The notes below the pieces were generated by a model, which was not told where the DNA came from, made no database searches, and saw nothing but the letters and a program-made list of their open reading frames with translations. From an uncultured Desulfuromusa sp. (GTDB lineage Bacteria > Desulfobacterota > Desulfuromonadia > Desulfuromonadales > Geopsychrobacteraceae): a stretch of DNA of 64,000 nt. Position numbers and translations under genes: made by a program. Shown piece by piece: positions 35,807 to 44,991 of the stretch (position 1 is its first letter; every line of letters begins with the position of its first letter). The stretch lies in assembly GCF_963675815.1 (NCBI RefSeq), contig NZ_OY776574.1:924001-988000 (forward strand). Direction: 5' to 3'.

Positions 35807-36652
35807 ATGAATATTTTACATATCTCGGATCTGCACTTCGGTCCCCGCCACTGGGATGGCGACAACCAGCTTCTGCTGAAGAAACTGAATGAATATGCCG
35901 CTGATATTGTTATTAATACCGGAGATAGTACGACCGATGGCCTGGAAGATGAGTATGCCGAAGCGGGACGCTTTCTTAGCGCTCTAAAATGCAAAAATGT
36001 TATTTCCTGCATTGGTAATCATGACAAAAGAAATATGCGTTCTCATGAACTATTCCGTAAATATATCTATAATTCCGAAACTATTTGCCTCCCGGAAACG
36101 GCGATAACCACCAAGAAACACCTCTTTTTGAATCGAAAAATAACCAAAGTTAACGAAAACTTCACCGATGTTAATTTCATCAGGTCAATTTTGATCAAGG
36201 AGCAAACCATATTGGTCATTAGCATTGATTCCAATGAGCTGTACAGCGATGACGGATATGTTGAGAGAGAAATTCTGACCGCAGTTTCAATGGAAATTGA
36301 GAAAACAAAATATGATAAAATGCTGCTAATGACTCATTATTCCATTTTGGGTACCGACGAGTGCCCGCTAAAAAATTCTGCCTGCCTAATCGACTTTGTC
36401 CAAAAGCATAACATCAAATATGTCTTTTGTGGCCACACCCACGAACTAGAACTGATGCGAACAAATGACCTGTATCACGGCCATTCTTTTTATCATTTCA
36501 TGTGTGGCACGTTGTCCTCCGGCAATCATGATAATGATGACAACATGTTCCTGTATTTTGAAAATTTTGGCAGCGACAATATGCACTTATATCTGATCCG
36601 GATGTTTCCGGAACCTGACAAGATTCATTTCAAGGAGGAAAAAGTCTTTTAG
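35807..36652 (+). CDS. Calcineurin-like metallophosphoesterase
   Basis: 281 residues from the ATG at 35807 (GGAG upstream). Metal motifs DLHFG (residues 6-10), NTGDS, GNHD, MTHYS and GHTH, the full set for a binuclear metallophosphoesterase. Small intracellular members act on cyclic nucleotides, nucleic acid ends or protein phosphates; the substrate cannot be told. The gene is AT-richer than the core genes and sits between an IS200 relic and a toxin relic, so it looks like cargo of the accessory region. Confidence 0.85.
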   Translation: MNILHISDLHFGPRHWDGDNQLLLKKLNEYAADIVINTGDSTTDGLEDEYAEAGRFLSALKCKNVISCIGNHDKRNMRSHELFRKYIYNSETICLPETAITTKKHLFLNRKITKVNENFTDVNFIRSILIKEQTILVISIDSNELYSDDGYVEREILTAVSMEIEKTKYDKMLLMTHYSILGTDECPLKNSACLIDFVQKHNIKYVFCGHTHELELMRTNDLYHGHSFYHFMCGTLSSGNHDNDDNMFLYFENFGSDNMHLYLIRMFPEPDKIHFKEEKVF

Positions 36653-36910
36653 TACCAACAAAGAATTTGTCGCTAATGATGTAATGCTGGCCATACTGAA
36701 TGACGTGAAGCCAGGGGGATGGATTATCTTGTCACCATGATGACTAATAGTGCAGAAGCCCTGAAACTGCTGCAAATAGTGAGACGGGTGTTGGATGAGA
36801 AATAATTGTAACCGTTCTATAAATCAGAGTGTCAAAAACCAGGATTTTATTTTGGAAACTGAATCGCAGAAAATTCTGGTTCATTAGCAAAACTGGTAAG
36901 ATCCACGTTT
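36653..36910. other. Gene-free, decayed sequence
   Basis: No intact gene. A short open piece at the start (about 36660-36740) and a 22-codon frame ending at 36804 look like leftovers of lost genes, but I cannot assign them. Confidence 0.3.
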
Positions 36911-37095
36911 TAAATATATTCGCGAGTTGTGGGCCACAATGCAAGAGAAGGGCTGTGATCTGTCAACTTCACCGATATCAGTGATGTGAGGAAAGGGTAT
37001 CGAAAGATCAGGTCTGGCTCCCACATCATCTTTTTCAAACACCCCCTAGAAGGGTTGACGTCATCCGCATCCTCCATCAATGAATAGATTTTGAG
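36911..37095 (+). pseudogene. Relic of a ParE/RelE-superfamily toxin gene
   Basis: Reading with one frameshift gives the ParE C-terminal block DVRKGYRKIRSGSHIIFF, then after the shift VDVIRILHQ, a stop, and IDFE. These match the ParE hallmarks (RxGYRxIxxGSHxIFY ... VxRILHQRMD). The Arg after HQ has become TGA. No intact antitoxin is visible upstream. Confidence 0.7.
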
Positions 37096-37120
37096 CGGCA
37101 CCTGTAAAATGAAACACAAA

Positions 37121-37293
37121 AATCTGAGTCGATTGACTTGTCCTTTATTTTTCTTATTCTTCTATAATCGCCCGCTATGTTGAATTTCATTTCCCCTGAT
37201 AATATTGACCAACTTCGCTATATCATAAAAGAGGCTGATGGGAACGAAGTCTTTGTCCTCAAACAAACAGGTCCCAAACGGTTAAACAACTGA
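37121..37293 (+). pseudogene. Duplicated 5' fragment of the JAMM-helicase gene, with its promoter
   Basis: Matches 42391-42560 closely: the -10 box TATAAT, the start ATG (37177) and the first 29 codons are about 90 percent identical by eye, most changes being at third codon positions. It then diverges and stops at a TGA (38 codons). The mostly silent changes suggest that the fragment evolved as a working gene before it was cut, not as a recent copy. Confidence 0.8.
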
Positions 37294-37304
37294 CTAAACT
37301 GCAT

Positions 37305-38456
37305 TCATGCCTGATATTTAGGAAAATCCACCCTGAATGTTGTGCCCTGGTTGACAACAGAAGTCACGGCGATATTGCCTTGATGGTTTTCGACCACGTC
37401 TTTAACAATGGACAACCCCAGTCCGCTGTTGCTGCTGTTATTTTTTGTTGAATAAAATGGCTCAAAGATTTTAGCTCGACTTTCGTCGCTGATGCCGACA
37501 CCGTCATCTTCTACAATAAGAGCCCAACATGGCTGTTCAGCGAGAGTGTTTCCTTCCGTCACCGTCACTTTCAATTTTCCATTGCCTCTCGAGTTATTGT
37601 CCGGTCGCATGATCGTCATTGCATGTTTGGCATTGATCATCAGGTTCAGCAATAACTGTTCAAGTTGTGACGGGTTTCCGTTGATCAGAGCTTGGGCGGG
37701 ATGCCTGTTCAGTTCGATAACGATATCTTTACTGAAACTATGTATGCAGATCTCATGGATATCACTCACAATTTCATTCAGATCCACCACGCCGACATGA
37801 TTTCTTTCTTCATCCCCCAGACCAATAAGATGGCTGATCAGTTTGGCTGCAAATTGACCGGATTGACGAATGGTTTCAAAGCGCTCTCCCAACTTCGACA
37901 CGTCGATAGTCTGTTTGCTCAGTTGCCGTTCAATCGAATCAGAAACCCCGGTGATAATCGCCAGAAGGTTGTTGAAATCATGAGTCAGACCTCCTGCCAG
38001 TAGTCCGATCGATTCCAGCTTCTGCAGTTGCAGCAGACGTCGTTCCCGGCATTCGATTTCTTTTTCGCACAGATATTTCAGATTCAAATGTGTATTGACG
38101 CGTGCCCTAAGTTCCCGAGGGTTAAACGGCTTAGTGATATAGTCCACTCCGCCGACATCAAAACCACGGATAATATCGTCCTGTTCAACTTTAGCGGTTA
38201 AAAAAATAACCGGGATTTTGGCTGTGTGAGGATCTGCCTTCAGTTTTTTACAGACCTCATAGCCGTCCATTTCCGGCATGATGATATCGAGCAGAATCAG
38301 ATCGAAAGTGTATTCCTTGACGCGCTCCAAGGCCTGCTGTCCATTTGTGGCAAAAATCAAAGTGTAGGCGGGATTGTCTTTCAGAAGATTGATGCCCAGC
38401 TGAATATTTTTCAGCATGTCATCAACAACCAGAATATGAAATTGTTTTTCTGCCAT
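37305..38456 (-). CDS. Response-regulator/histidine-kinase hybrid (REC-HK)
   Basis: 383 residues from the ATG at 38456 (GGGAGG upstream). N-terminal receiver domain with phospho-acceptor Asp in DLILLDIIMPEMDG and the conserved Lys in VDYITKPFNPREL. Then a kinase core with H-box LTHDFNNLLAIIT, N and G boxes (NLMINAKHAM, DDGVGISDE, NSGLGLSIV). No sensory or membrane domain: it is soluble and takes its signal as phosphate, most likely from the membrane kinase encoded 5 bp upstream. No DNA-binding domain is present in either. Confidence 0.88.
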   Translation of the reverse strand: MAEKQFHILVVDDMLKNIQLGINLLKDNPAYTLIFATNGQQALERVKEYTFDLILLDIIMPEMDGYEVCKKLKADPHTAKIPVIFLTAKVEQDDIIRGFDVGGVDYITKPFNPRELRARVNTHLNLKYLCEKEIECRERRLLQLQKLESIGLLAGGLTHDFNNLLAIITGVSDSIERQLSKQTIDVSKLGERFETIRQSGQFAAKLISHLIGLGDEERNHVGVVDLNEIVSDIHEICIHSFSKDIVIELNRHPAQALINGNPSQLEQLLLNLMINAKHAMTIMRPDNNSRGNGKLKVTVTEGNTLAEQPCWALIVEDDGVGISDESRAKIFEPFYSTKNNSSNSGLGLSIVKDVVENHQGNIAVTSVVNQGTTFRVDFPKYQA

Positions 38457-38460
38457 AAAA

Positions 38461-40947
38461 TTAAACCCTCCCTTGAATCTGCCGGACAAGCTCTGGATAG
38501 CTGTTCATCAGCGCCGCAACCGCTTCAATATCAAATGCCGCAACACCGGCAGAGAGCTTATCTGCATAATCATGCAAGCGCTCAGCTTGATGATCCTGCG
38601 CCAGCTGCAGTAGTTGTGATGCAAAATCTTCGATAAGCTGGAAATCTCCCCGGTCTTTAATCTCAGCCCATTGCTCCTGTAAATTCCGCAATCGCAACAA
38701 CAATGACGGCAATTCTATGATAGGACCATCCTGCTTTAAAGAATTTAATTCCCCCTCTTGGGGATTTTTTTCAACTGTACAGGGCAGGTAGTCAGCAATG
38801 GAACGCAAAATATCGAAACGACTGACCGGTTTTCGAAGATAGGCGTTGAAATCATATTGCATCATCTCTTCAAGTTGCTCCCGCATTGCCGAGGCAGTCA
38901 AAACAATCACCGGCAGATGCTGCCACTGCGCATGCCGACGAATGTGTTGAATGCAGATAATTCCATCCATCACCGGCATGCGTAAATCAAGAAAAACCAA
39001 ATCAAATGACCTTTGGTCGAGCGCTTCAAGCACCTCCTGTCCGTGATTGACTTCATAAACTTTCAGCCCGGTATCACGAAGATATTCCTTGATCAAAGCT
39101 CTGTTAGTCGGCACGTCATCTGCGACAAGAATGTTGCCAGGTGAAAAATGGTAACTGCTATCAACGGGTTGAGATGCTGCAAGCATTGGTTCGACTTCAG
39201 CACATATCTTGATCCTGGGCAAGAAGATCCTGAATATTGACCCTTTGTCGATCTCACTGGAGACAGAAATATTGCCGTCCATCATCGCAACCAGCTTCTG
39301 GCAGATCGACAAACCCAAACCCGTTCCACCATAACTAGCCGTCTGTTGACCGCGTTGTTGTTCAAACGCAGAAAAAATGACTTCAAGCTGATCAGAAGCA
39401 ATACCGATACCGCTGTCTTCAATGGTGATGGCAAGGTCCCTATGTGTCTCTTCACACCCTGCTACGGAAATCGCAGAGACATGGATTTTAACACCTCCCT
39501 GAGAGGTAAATTTAATGGCGTTGCCAACCAGGTTAAATAAAATCTGTCGCAACCGGACTTCGTCAGCATAAAAGAATTTTGGAACATCCACATCGACAGA
39601 AACAGAAAAATCTAGGCGTTTATGCTGCAAGGTCACGGAAAACAGTTTTTTCAATTCATCAAGGAGTCCGTATAAATTGAAGCTGTCGTAATTGAGTGTC
39701 ATCTTCCCCGCTTCAATCTTGGATATGTCCAGGATATCATTGATGATTTGCAGCAGGGTCTTGCCTCCACTGGTAATGGCATTGAGGTAATCTTTCTCAA
39801 CCGGATCACTGATACGCCTCTCAAGTAACTCGGCAAAACCAAGAACAGCGTTCATTGGTGTTCGAATTTCATGAGACATGTTGGCCAGAAAGTCGGTTTT
39901 TGCCTGTGTTGCCTGTTCTGCTCTTTCCATTGCTTCCTGCAACGCCTTTTCCGTTGCTTTTTTGTCGGTGATATCCTCTTTCATCGCTATAAAATGCTTC
40001 ACGTTTCCGGCACTGTCGTAAAGGGGGGAGACGGAAACAGACTCCCAAAGCTCTGAACCGTTTTTTTTCCGGTTTTTGAGCTCTCCATGCCAAACCTGCT
40101 GCGAAAGAATACCGTCTTTATTGCGGGCAAAAAACTCCGAACTTGATTGTCCGAAACTGATGATATCCTCATCCTGTGCCAAAACTTCTTCCGAACTATA
40201 GCCGCTGACTTCACTGAACCGGGGGTTGATATATTCAATACGACCGAGAGGATCGGTAATAACAACCGATACAGGACTTTGTTCAATGGCAGAGGAAAGG
40301 ATCGATACCCGTTCGCGGGCTTCGGACAACATTCGGGCGGAACGAAAATGCAAGTAAAGCAATAGCGCGATGGACATAATTGTCAAAGCTAAAAGCATAC
40401 CGGTCAGGGTCACCGTCAGCCCAAGTTTTTCAATCTGCCCGGCTTGTAGAGACAAACTGGTAAATGCTTGTTGATTTGCTTCGAGATAAATACTCTGCAG
40501 AGCTTCAATCGCTCCTTGCAAGCGTAAAAGAACTGCTGCCGCCCGATGTTGAACAAACTTTTCCCGGCGTTCAATGAGGGTATCGATTTCAGTCAAAATC
40601 TCACTGAGATCCTGTTCGATGAAGCCTATAAGACCTGCATGTTGCGTGGTATTGATGCTGTCAAAAAAGGCCTCAGACAAGGTAAGTGTAATGTCGATAC
40701 TGATACTGAGCGCATCAAAACGATCTGGCGAAGGAGCAACGTTCGCTGTTTCAAAATTCACCGCCAACTCATTCAATTCCTGAATCAATCCGGAAAGACT
40801 GCGATGTTGGGAAACTGTCGAAATCGGTAAATTCTGCTTTATTGAATGGAGTCGCTGCTGAAACAGTATCCCTCCGATCAGCAGACTGACGGCAAGCAGT
40901 CCCAAAACAACAAAAATAATCTGTTGGCGCCACTTTAACTGGTTCAT
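38461..40947 (-). CDS. Membrane hybrid sensor histidine kinase (PAS-HK-REC)
   Basis: 828 residues. N-terminal helix, a periplasmic helical region of about 150 residues, second helix near 180-200, PAS domain (SPVSVVITDPLGRIEYINPRF), HisKA with H-box MSHEIRTPMNAVLGF, HATPase (DSGIGI, GGTGLGLSI), receiver with DLVFLDLRMPVMDG, then a C-terminal helical segment (RLHDYADKLSAGVAAFDIEAV) in the place of an Hpt domain but without its His. Its ATG abuts the stop of the solute-binding-protein gene, so binding protein and kinase are made together. Confidence 0.9.
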   Translation of the reverse strand: MNQLKWRQQIIFVVLGLLAVSLLIGGILFQQRLHSIKQNLPISTVSQHRSLSGLIQELNELAVNFETANVAPSPDRFDALSISIDITLTLSEAFFDSINTTQHAGLIGFIEQDLSEILTEIDTLIERREKFVQHRAAAVLLRLQGAIEALQSIYLEANQQAFTSLSLQAGQIEKLGLTVTLTGMLLALTIMSIALLLYLHFRSARMLSEARERVSILSSAIEQSPVSVVITDPLGRIEYINPRFSEVSGYSSEEVLAQDEDIISFGQSSSEFFARNKDGILSQQVWHGELKNRKKNGSELWESVSVSPLYDSAGNVKHFIAMKEDITDKKATEKALQEAMERAEQATQAKTDFLANMSHEIRTPMNAVLGFAELLERRISDPVEKDYLNAITSGGKTLLQIINDILDISKIEAGKMTLNYDSFNLYGLLDELKKLFSVTLQHKRLDFSVSVDVDVPKFFYADEVRLRQILFNLVGNAIKFTSQGGVKIHVSAISVAGCEETHRDLAITIEDSGIGIASDQLEVIFSAFEQQRGQQTASYGGTGLGLSICQKLVAMMDGNISVSSEIDKGSIFRIFLPRIKICAEVEPMLAASQPVDSSYHFSPGNILVADDVPTNRALIKEYLRDTGLKVYEVNHGQEVLEALDQRSFDLVFLDLRMPVMDGIICIQHIRRHAQWQHLPVIVLTASAMREQLEEMMQYDFNAYLRKPVSRFDILRSIADYLPCTVEKNPQEGELNSLKQDGPIIELPSLLLRLRNLQEQWAEIKDRGDFQLIEDFASQLLQLAQDHQAERLHDYADKLSAGVAAFDIEAVAALMNSYPELVRQIQGRV

Positions 40948-42261
40948 TTAATAGACCGGACAAGGTCCCAGGCTCGGAGGATCTGGGGGAAAGCAGGTCG
41001 CGTATGAATACGCCAAGAGATTACGCAGTTTTTCTGTCTGCTCATTCACCACGGTGACAATGTCCTTATGGCGCAGAACAATTTTCGTGAAACTATTTTT
41101 ATAGATCTGATTGAACTGCTCAGAAAAATCATCGAACCCATAAGGGAGAACACTGATGATAGCTTGGGGGTCTGCAACTTCCTGCGATACTGTTTGTGAC
41201 ATGTTTTGCAGGTATCGGGGCGGCAAAGTCTCGTCCCGGAGCTTAATAACAGGGAAAAAACCGGAAATTTCCAGAATCTTTTGCTGAGTTGCCGGGGAAA
41301 GCAGAAAATCGATCAAGCTGAGAGTTCCTGGCACAGGCTGCTTTTGTGGCAACCCAAGTCCGGTGAGAGCAATCATGAAACCACGACCTTGAGGGCCAAC
41401 TGGTGCCGGGAAAACAATAAAATCTTCAGGATTCTGTTTAAGAATGTCAAACAATCGTGCGCTGTGGTCCCAGCCCAACCACACCTCCCCGCTCTGTAAC
41501 GGTTCATACATACTGCTGAAGCTGAGCGAATGAACATTGCAGTGTTCCCAGAGGTCCCGAAGCCTTTGCCACATGACCACAGCCCGCGGATGACGGAATG
41601 TGGAAATCATTCCACCGGTAAAAGACGGATACAGGTATCCTTGAATAAAGCGGTGGAAAAGACCCTGATTGCCGGCTGGAAAACCCAACTTGGGGGTTCC
41701 GGTCGCTGCATGAATATTCGCGGCCCAGTCAATAAACTGATCATAGCTGAGATGGTCCAACTGCGCTTGTTTGGGCAGGTATTTCAAGGCATCACGTCTG
41801 GCAACCATCAGATAGGTTGCTTGCATCCAGGGAATAAAATATTGAGCATTGTCAAGTTGTCCCAATTCCAGAAGCCCAGGTAAATATTCCCGCTGCACGA
41901 GCGTTGCCGCATCTGCAGTAAAAGGCCGCAGCAAGTTGGCATCCTTAAGCGTAATGAAATCGCTCATGTCACCGCCGATCAAATCAGCAGATAATCCCTT
42001 TGAACTTAAAAGCTTATCGATGAAAACCCGGCCAGAATAGGGAACAAATTCAACTTTGCCGGGAAATGTTGACAGAACCGAACTTCTCATGGCAAAAGCT
42101 TCTTTCGGCGGATGCATTTGTGTAGAGAAAAAAATAACCGGCTCTTCGGATTTTGCAGGACAAGCAAGAAAACAGATGAAGCTACAGGCAGACAACAAGA
42201 TGCCGAAAAAATGAAATAATCGGTATCGATACAGGAATGCGTGAACCACTTTATTCCCCAT
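40948..42261 (-). CDS. Periplasmic solute-binding protein (family 1), probable sensor partner
   Basis: 437 residues with a hydrophobic leader; cysteines in SACSFICFLAC make a lipoprotein possible. The mature part looks like an iron/polyamine-type extracellular solute-binding protein (WLGWDHSARLF, GFMIALTGLGLPQKQ). No permease or ATPase gene follows; instead two kinases do. A ligand-loaded binding protein reporting to the kinase is therefore likelier than transport. GAGG precedes the ATG. Ligand unknown. Confidence 0.7.
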   Translation of the reverse strand: MGNKVVHAFLYRYRLFHFFGILLSACSFICFLACPAKSEEPVIFFSTQMHPPKEAFAMRSSVLSTFPGKVEFVPYSGRVFIDKLLSSKGLSADLIGGDMSDFITLKDANLLRPFTADAATLVQREYLPGLLELGQLDNAQYFIPWMQATYLMVARRDALKYLPKQAQLDHLSYDQFIDWAANIHAATGTPKLGFPAGNQGLFHRFIQGYLYPSFTGGMISTFRHPRAVVMWQRLRDLWEHCNVHSLSFSSMYEPLQSGEVWLGWDHSARLFDILKQNPEDFIVFPAPVGPQGRGFMIALTGLGLPQKQPVPGTLSLIDFLLSPATQQKILEISGFFPVIKLRDETLPPRYLQNMSQTVSQEVADPQAIISVLPYGFDDFSEQFNQIYKNSFTKIVLRHKDIVTVVNEQTEKLRNLLAYSYATCFPPDPPSLGPCPVY

Positions 42262-42432
42262 CCAAAAGCCTCAATGTTATTGCCAAAGATTATTATTCAA
42301 CAGGAAATACTACCACATTATACTCTGAACCCGTTAAGTTTTACCAGTTGCCCACAAAACGAGTGGGAAGTCACACAACCGAATTTCCCGGTCTGAGTCA
42401 ATTTTACTTCCCCTTTATTATCATTCTTCCTC

Positions 42433-42446
42433 TATAATCGCCCGCT
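42433..42446 (+). promoter_or_regulatory. -10 box immediately upstream of the helicase start (leaderless transcript likely)
   Basis: TATAAT at 42433-42438 lies only 8 bp before the ATG, and no ribosome-binding site is present. Transcription would start at or next to the ATG. The same spacing is kept in the duplicated fragment at 37163-37179. Confidence 0.55.
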
Positions 42447-44975
42447 ATGTTGAATTTCATTTCTCCTGACAGTATTGATCAGCTTCGCTATGCCATCAAA
42501 GAAGCGGATGGGAACGAAGTCTTTGTCCTCGGGCAAACAGATGCCGAGCGGCGGATTGTGCAGGTCGAAGTGTTGGCTCGTGGCTCAGAAAATGCCGTCC
42601 CTGCTATTCTTCAGACTTGCAGTTATGGTGATGTTGTTCTCCATAATCACCCCACAGGCAATCTACATCCCTCAGGTGCTGATATTGAAGTTGCAGCACA
42701 ATTTGGTGCTTTAGGGGTCGGATTCTATATTATTGATAATAGCGTCGAGAACCTGTATCGGGTCGTCGAAGCGTTTGCCGAGAAAGACACCCAAAAACTT
42801 GATCCCGCTGAAATTGCCGGTCTGCTGGGCGCAGATGGCGTCATCGCTCAGAAACTTCCTGATTATGAAGATCGCCCGGAACAGCTGCAGATGGCCTTTG
42901 CCGTTGCTGATGCTTTTAACAAAGGTCAGCTGACTGTTGTCGAGGCGGGCACCGGCACGGGGAAAAGTCTGGCTTATCTGGTTCCAACCCTTCTCTGGGC
43001 AAGAGCCAATCAGGAGCGGGTGGTTATTTCAACCCGGACCATCAATCTGCAGGAACAATTGATTCGTAAAGACCTCCCTTTCCTGCAACGGTCGACCGGA
43101 ATTGAGTTCTACGCAGTTCTGGTCAAAGGACGCAGTAATTACTTCTGCCTGCGACGGGGAGAAACAGCCGGGCGCGAACTTGGCCTTTTTGACCAGCAGC
43201 AAGTTGAAGAACTTCAACAGATACTCACATGGGCCGAAAATACCGGCGATGGGTCCAAGGAAGACCTTTCTTTTATCCCCAGCTATCAGGCATGGGAGGA
43301 AGTCTGCTGTGAGGCGGATCAATGTGCCCGGGTCCGCTGTCAATATTACAGCCGGTGCTTTTTTCACAAAGCCAGGAGACGTGCAGCTCGTGCCGACATT
43401 CTGGTTGTCAACCATGCTCTGCTGCTCTCTGACCTGGCCTTGCGACAGCAGACCGACAACTATTCGGCAACTGCAGTCCTCCCGCCGTTTGAACGGGCAA
43501 TTCTGGACGAAGCTCACCATCTTGAAGATGTTGCCACCAACTACTTCTCTTCACAACTGACAAGGTTTACTTTTTCACGAATTCTGAACCGGTTACGTCA
43601 TCCACGTAAATTGAATCAGGGGTTACTGCCGCGATTTCTCGATCAACTCTCTCAGGAATTGCCCGATTCACTGGATCAACTCTACCGAGGGTTGCATGGT
43701 GAGATCGAGTCACTCCTCAACAAACGCCAACAGTTGCTGGATCTGGCGCTGGATGAATTTCAGAGTATTGCTGAAGAGTTACCCGAATTTCTTGGCAAAC
43801 CGGTCAGTGCCAAATTTGAACTGAAACACCGGATTTTACCGGACTTCATGCAGACACCCATCTGGCTGGAAATATGTAAGCAGGTTGAACGCTTACGGAT
43901 TGGCAGCTCCGAATTGGCACAAGGGCTGGTGGGCTTATTGCGAACCGCAGAAGATCTCCCCGAGTCCGTTGCCGAAAAATTGAATTCGTCCCTGGTCGAT
44001 CTGCGCGGGATTTCCGGGCGACTCGAAGGGATGGCGGCAGATCTGGCTTCTTTTCAATCCGTGGCTGAAAATAGTTGCGTCTGGGTTGAGGTTCGTGAAG
44101 GGCGGATTGGCCGAAATAAGGGGTTGATTACCAGCCTCTGTCAAGCACCTCTGGAAGTTGCAGAAAGTCTCGATAAAGCTCTCTATCAGCGTTTGCGCAG
44201 CCTCGTCATGACCAGTGCAACCTTGACTGTCGCTGGTGCTTTTGGCTATTTTCATTCTCGAGTCGGCCTTGACCGCGTTGAGCCTGACCGTCTGGTGGAA
44301 CTCGCACTTGATTCCCCCTTTGACTATCAACAACAGGCTTTGGTTGCCATACCCTCTGACCTCCCGGAACCCGGTAAGCCCGGTTTTTCGGAAGCAGTGC
44401 GGGATGCGGTGGAAAAAGCCCTGTTATGCAGTCAGGGACGTAGTTTCGTTTTGTTTACCTCCTATGCCCTGCTACGTCAGGTTCATGATGAACTAGCACC
44501 GGTTCTTGAAGCACAAAACTTACGTTGCTTACGACAGGGTGGGGAAAATCGCCACCGCTTGCTCAAGCGTTTTGCCGAAGATGAGAGCAGTATCCTTTTT
44601 GGCACCGATTCCTTCTGGGAAGGGGTCGATGTCCCTGGACGTTCACTGGAACAGGTCATTATCGCTCGCTTGCCATTCCGGGTCCCCACAGAGCCAGTTC
44701 TTGAAGCCCGGGCACAGGCCATAGAGTTCCGGGGAGGCGATCCATTCATGGAATATACAGTACCTCAAGCGGTCATCCGCTTTAAGCAGGGCTTTGGTCG
44801 ACTGATTCGACACCGCAATGATCGAGGAGTGGTTTTGATTCTGGACACACGTGTGGTAAAAAAAGGCTACGGACGCATGTTTCTCCGCTCATTGCCCCCG
44901 GCCCGGATCGTCCGAGGTCACAGTGATGAGGTTTTTACCGAAATTGGGCGTTTTTTCGTTGATGGCTATCCATAA
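42447..44975 (+). CDS. DinG/XPD-type Fe-S helicase with N-terminal JAMM (RadC-like) domain
   Basis: 842 residues. The N-terminal 115 residues contain LHNHPTGNLHPSGADIE, the JAMM metal motif HxHPxnSxxD as in RadC. A superfamily-2 helicase follows: Walker A EAGTGTGKSLAYL, motif Ia STRTINLQEQL, four cysteines in the XPD-style Fe-S region (FCLRRGE ... CCEADQCARVRCQYYSRCF), DEAH box LDEAHHLED, motif III VMTSATL, and motif VI region FKQGFGRLIRHRNDRG. DinG-type helicases unwind R-loops and damaged DNA with 5'-3' polarity. The JAMM domain may be a protease-like or purely structural module. Downstream, radC carries the same motif. No ribosome-binding site; probably leaderless. Confidence 0.88.
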   Translation: MLNFISPDSIDQLRYAIKEADGNEVFVLGQTDAERRIVQVEVLARGSENAVPAILQTCSYGDVVLHNHPTGNLHPSGADIEVAAQFGALGVGFYIIDNSVENLYRVVEAFAEKDTQKLDPAEIAGLLGADGVIAQKLPDYEDRPEQLQMAFAVADAFNKGQLTVVEAGTGTGKSLAYLVPTLLWARANQERVVISTRTINLQEQLIRKDLPFLQRSTGIEFYAVLVKGRSNYFCLRRGETAGRELGLFDQQQVEELQQILTWAENTGDGSKEDLSFIPSYQAWEEVCCEADQCARVRCQYYSRCFFHKARRRAARADILVVNHALLLSDLALRQQTDNYSATAVLPPFERAILDEAHHLEDVATNYFSSQLTRFTFSRILNRLRHPRKLNQGLLPRFLDQLSQELPDSLDQLYRGLHGEIESLLNKRQQLLDLALDEFQSIAEELPEFLGKPVSAKFELKHRILPDFMQTPIWLEICKQVERLRIGSSELAQGLVGLLRTAEDLPESVAEKLNSSLVDLRGISGRLEGMAADLASFQSVAENSCVWVEVREGRIGRNKGLITSLCQAPLEVAESLDKALYQRLRSLVMTSATLTVAGAFGYFHSRVGLDRVEPDRLVELALDSPFDYQQQALVAIPSDLPEPGKPGFSEAVRDAVEKALLCSQGRSFVLFTSYALLRQVHDELAPVLEAQNLRCLRQGGENRHRLLKRFAEDESSILFGTDSFWEGVDVPGRSLEQVIIARLPFRVPTEPVLEARAQAIEFRGGDPFMEYTVPQAVIRFKQGFGRLIRHRNDRGVVLILDTRVVKKGYGRMFLRSLPPARIVRGHSDEVFTEIGRFFVDGYP

Positions 44976-44991
44976 GGAGAAAGAAGAACTA

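Noticed and set aside
36910..37119. Minus-strand 69-codon frame beginning MCFILQVPLKIYS
   Set aside because: It is the antisense of the frameshifted ParE relic; the plus-strand reading matches a known family and this one does not.
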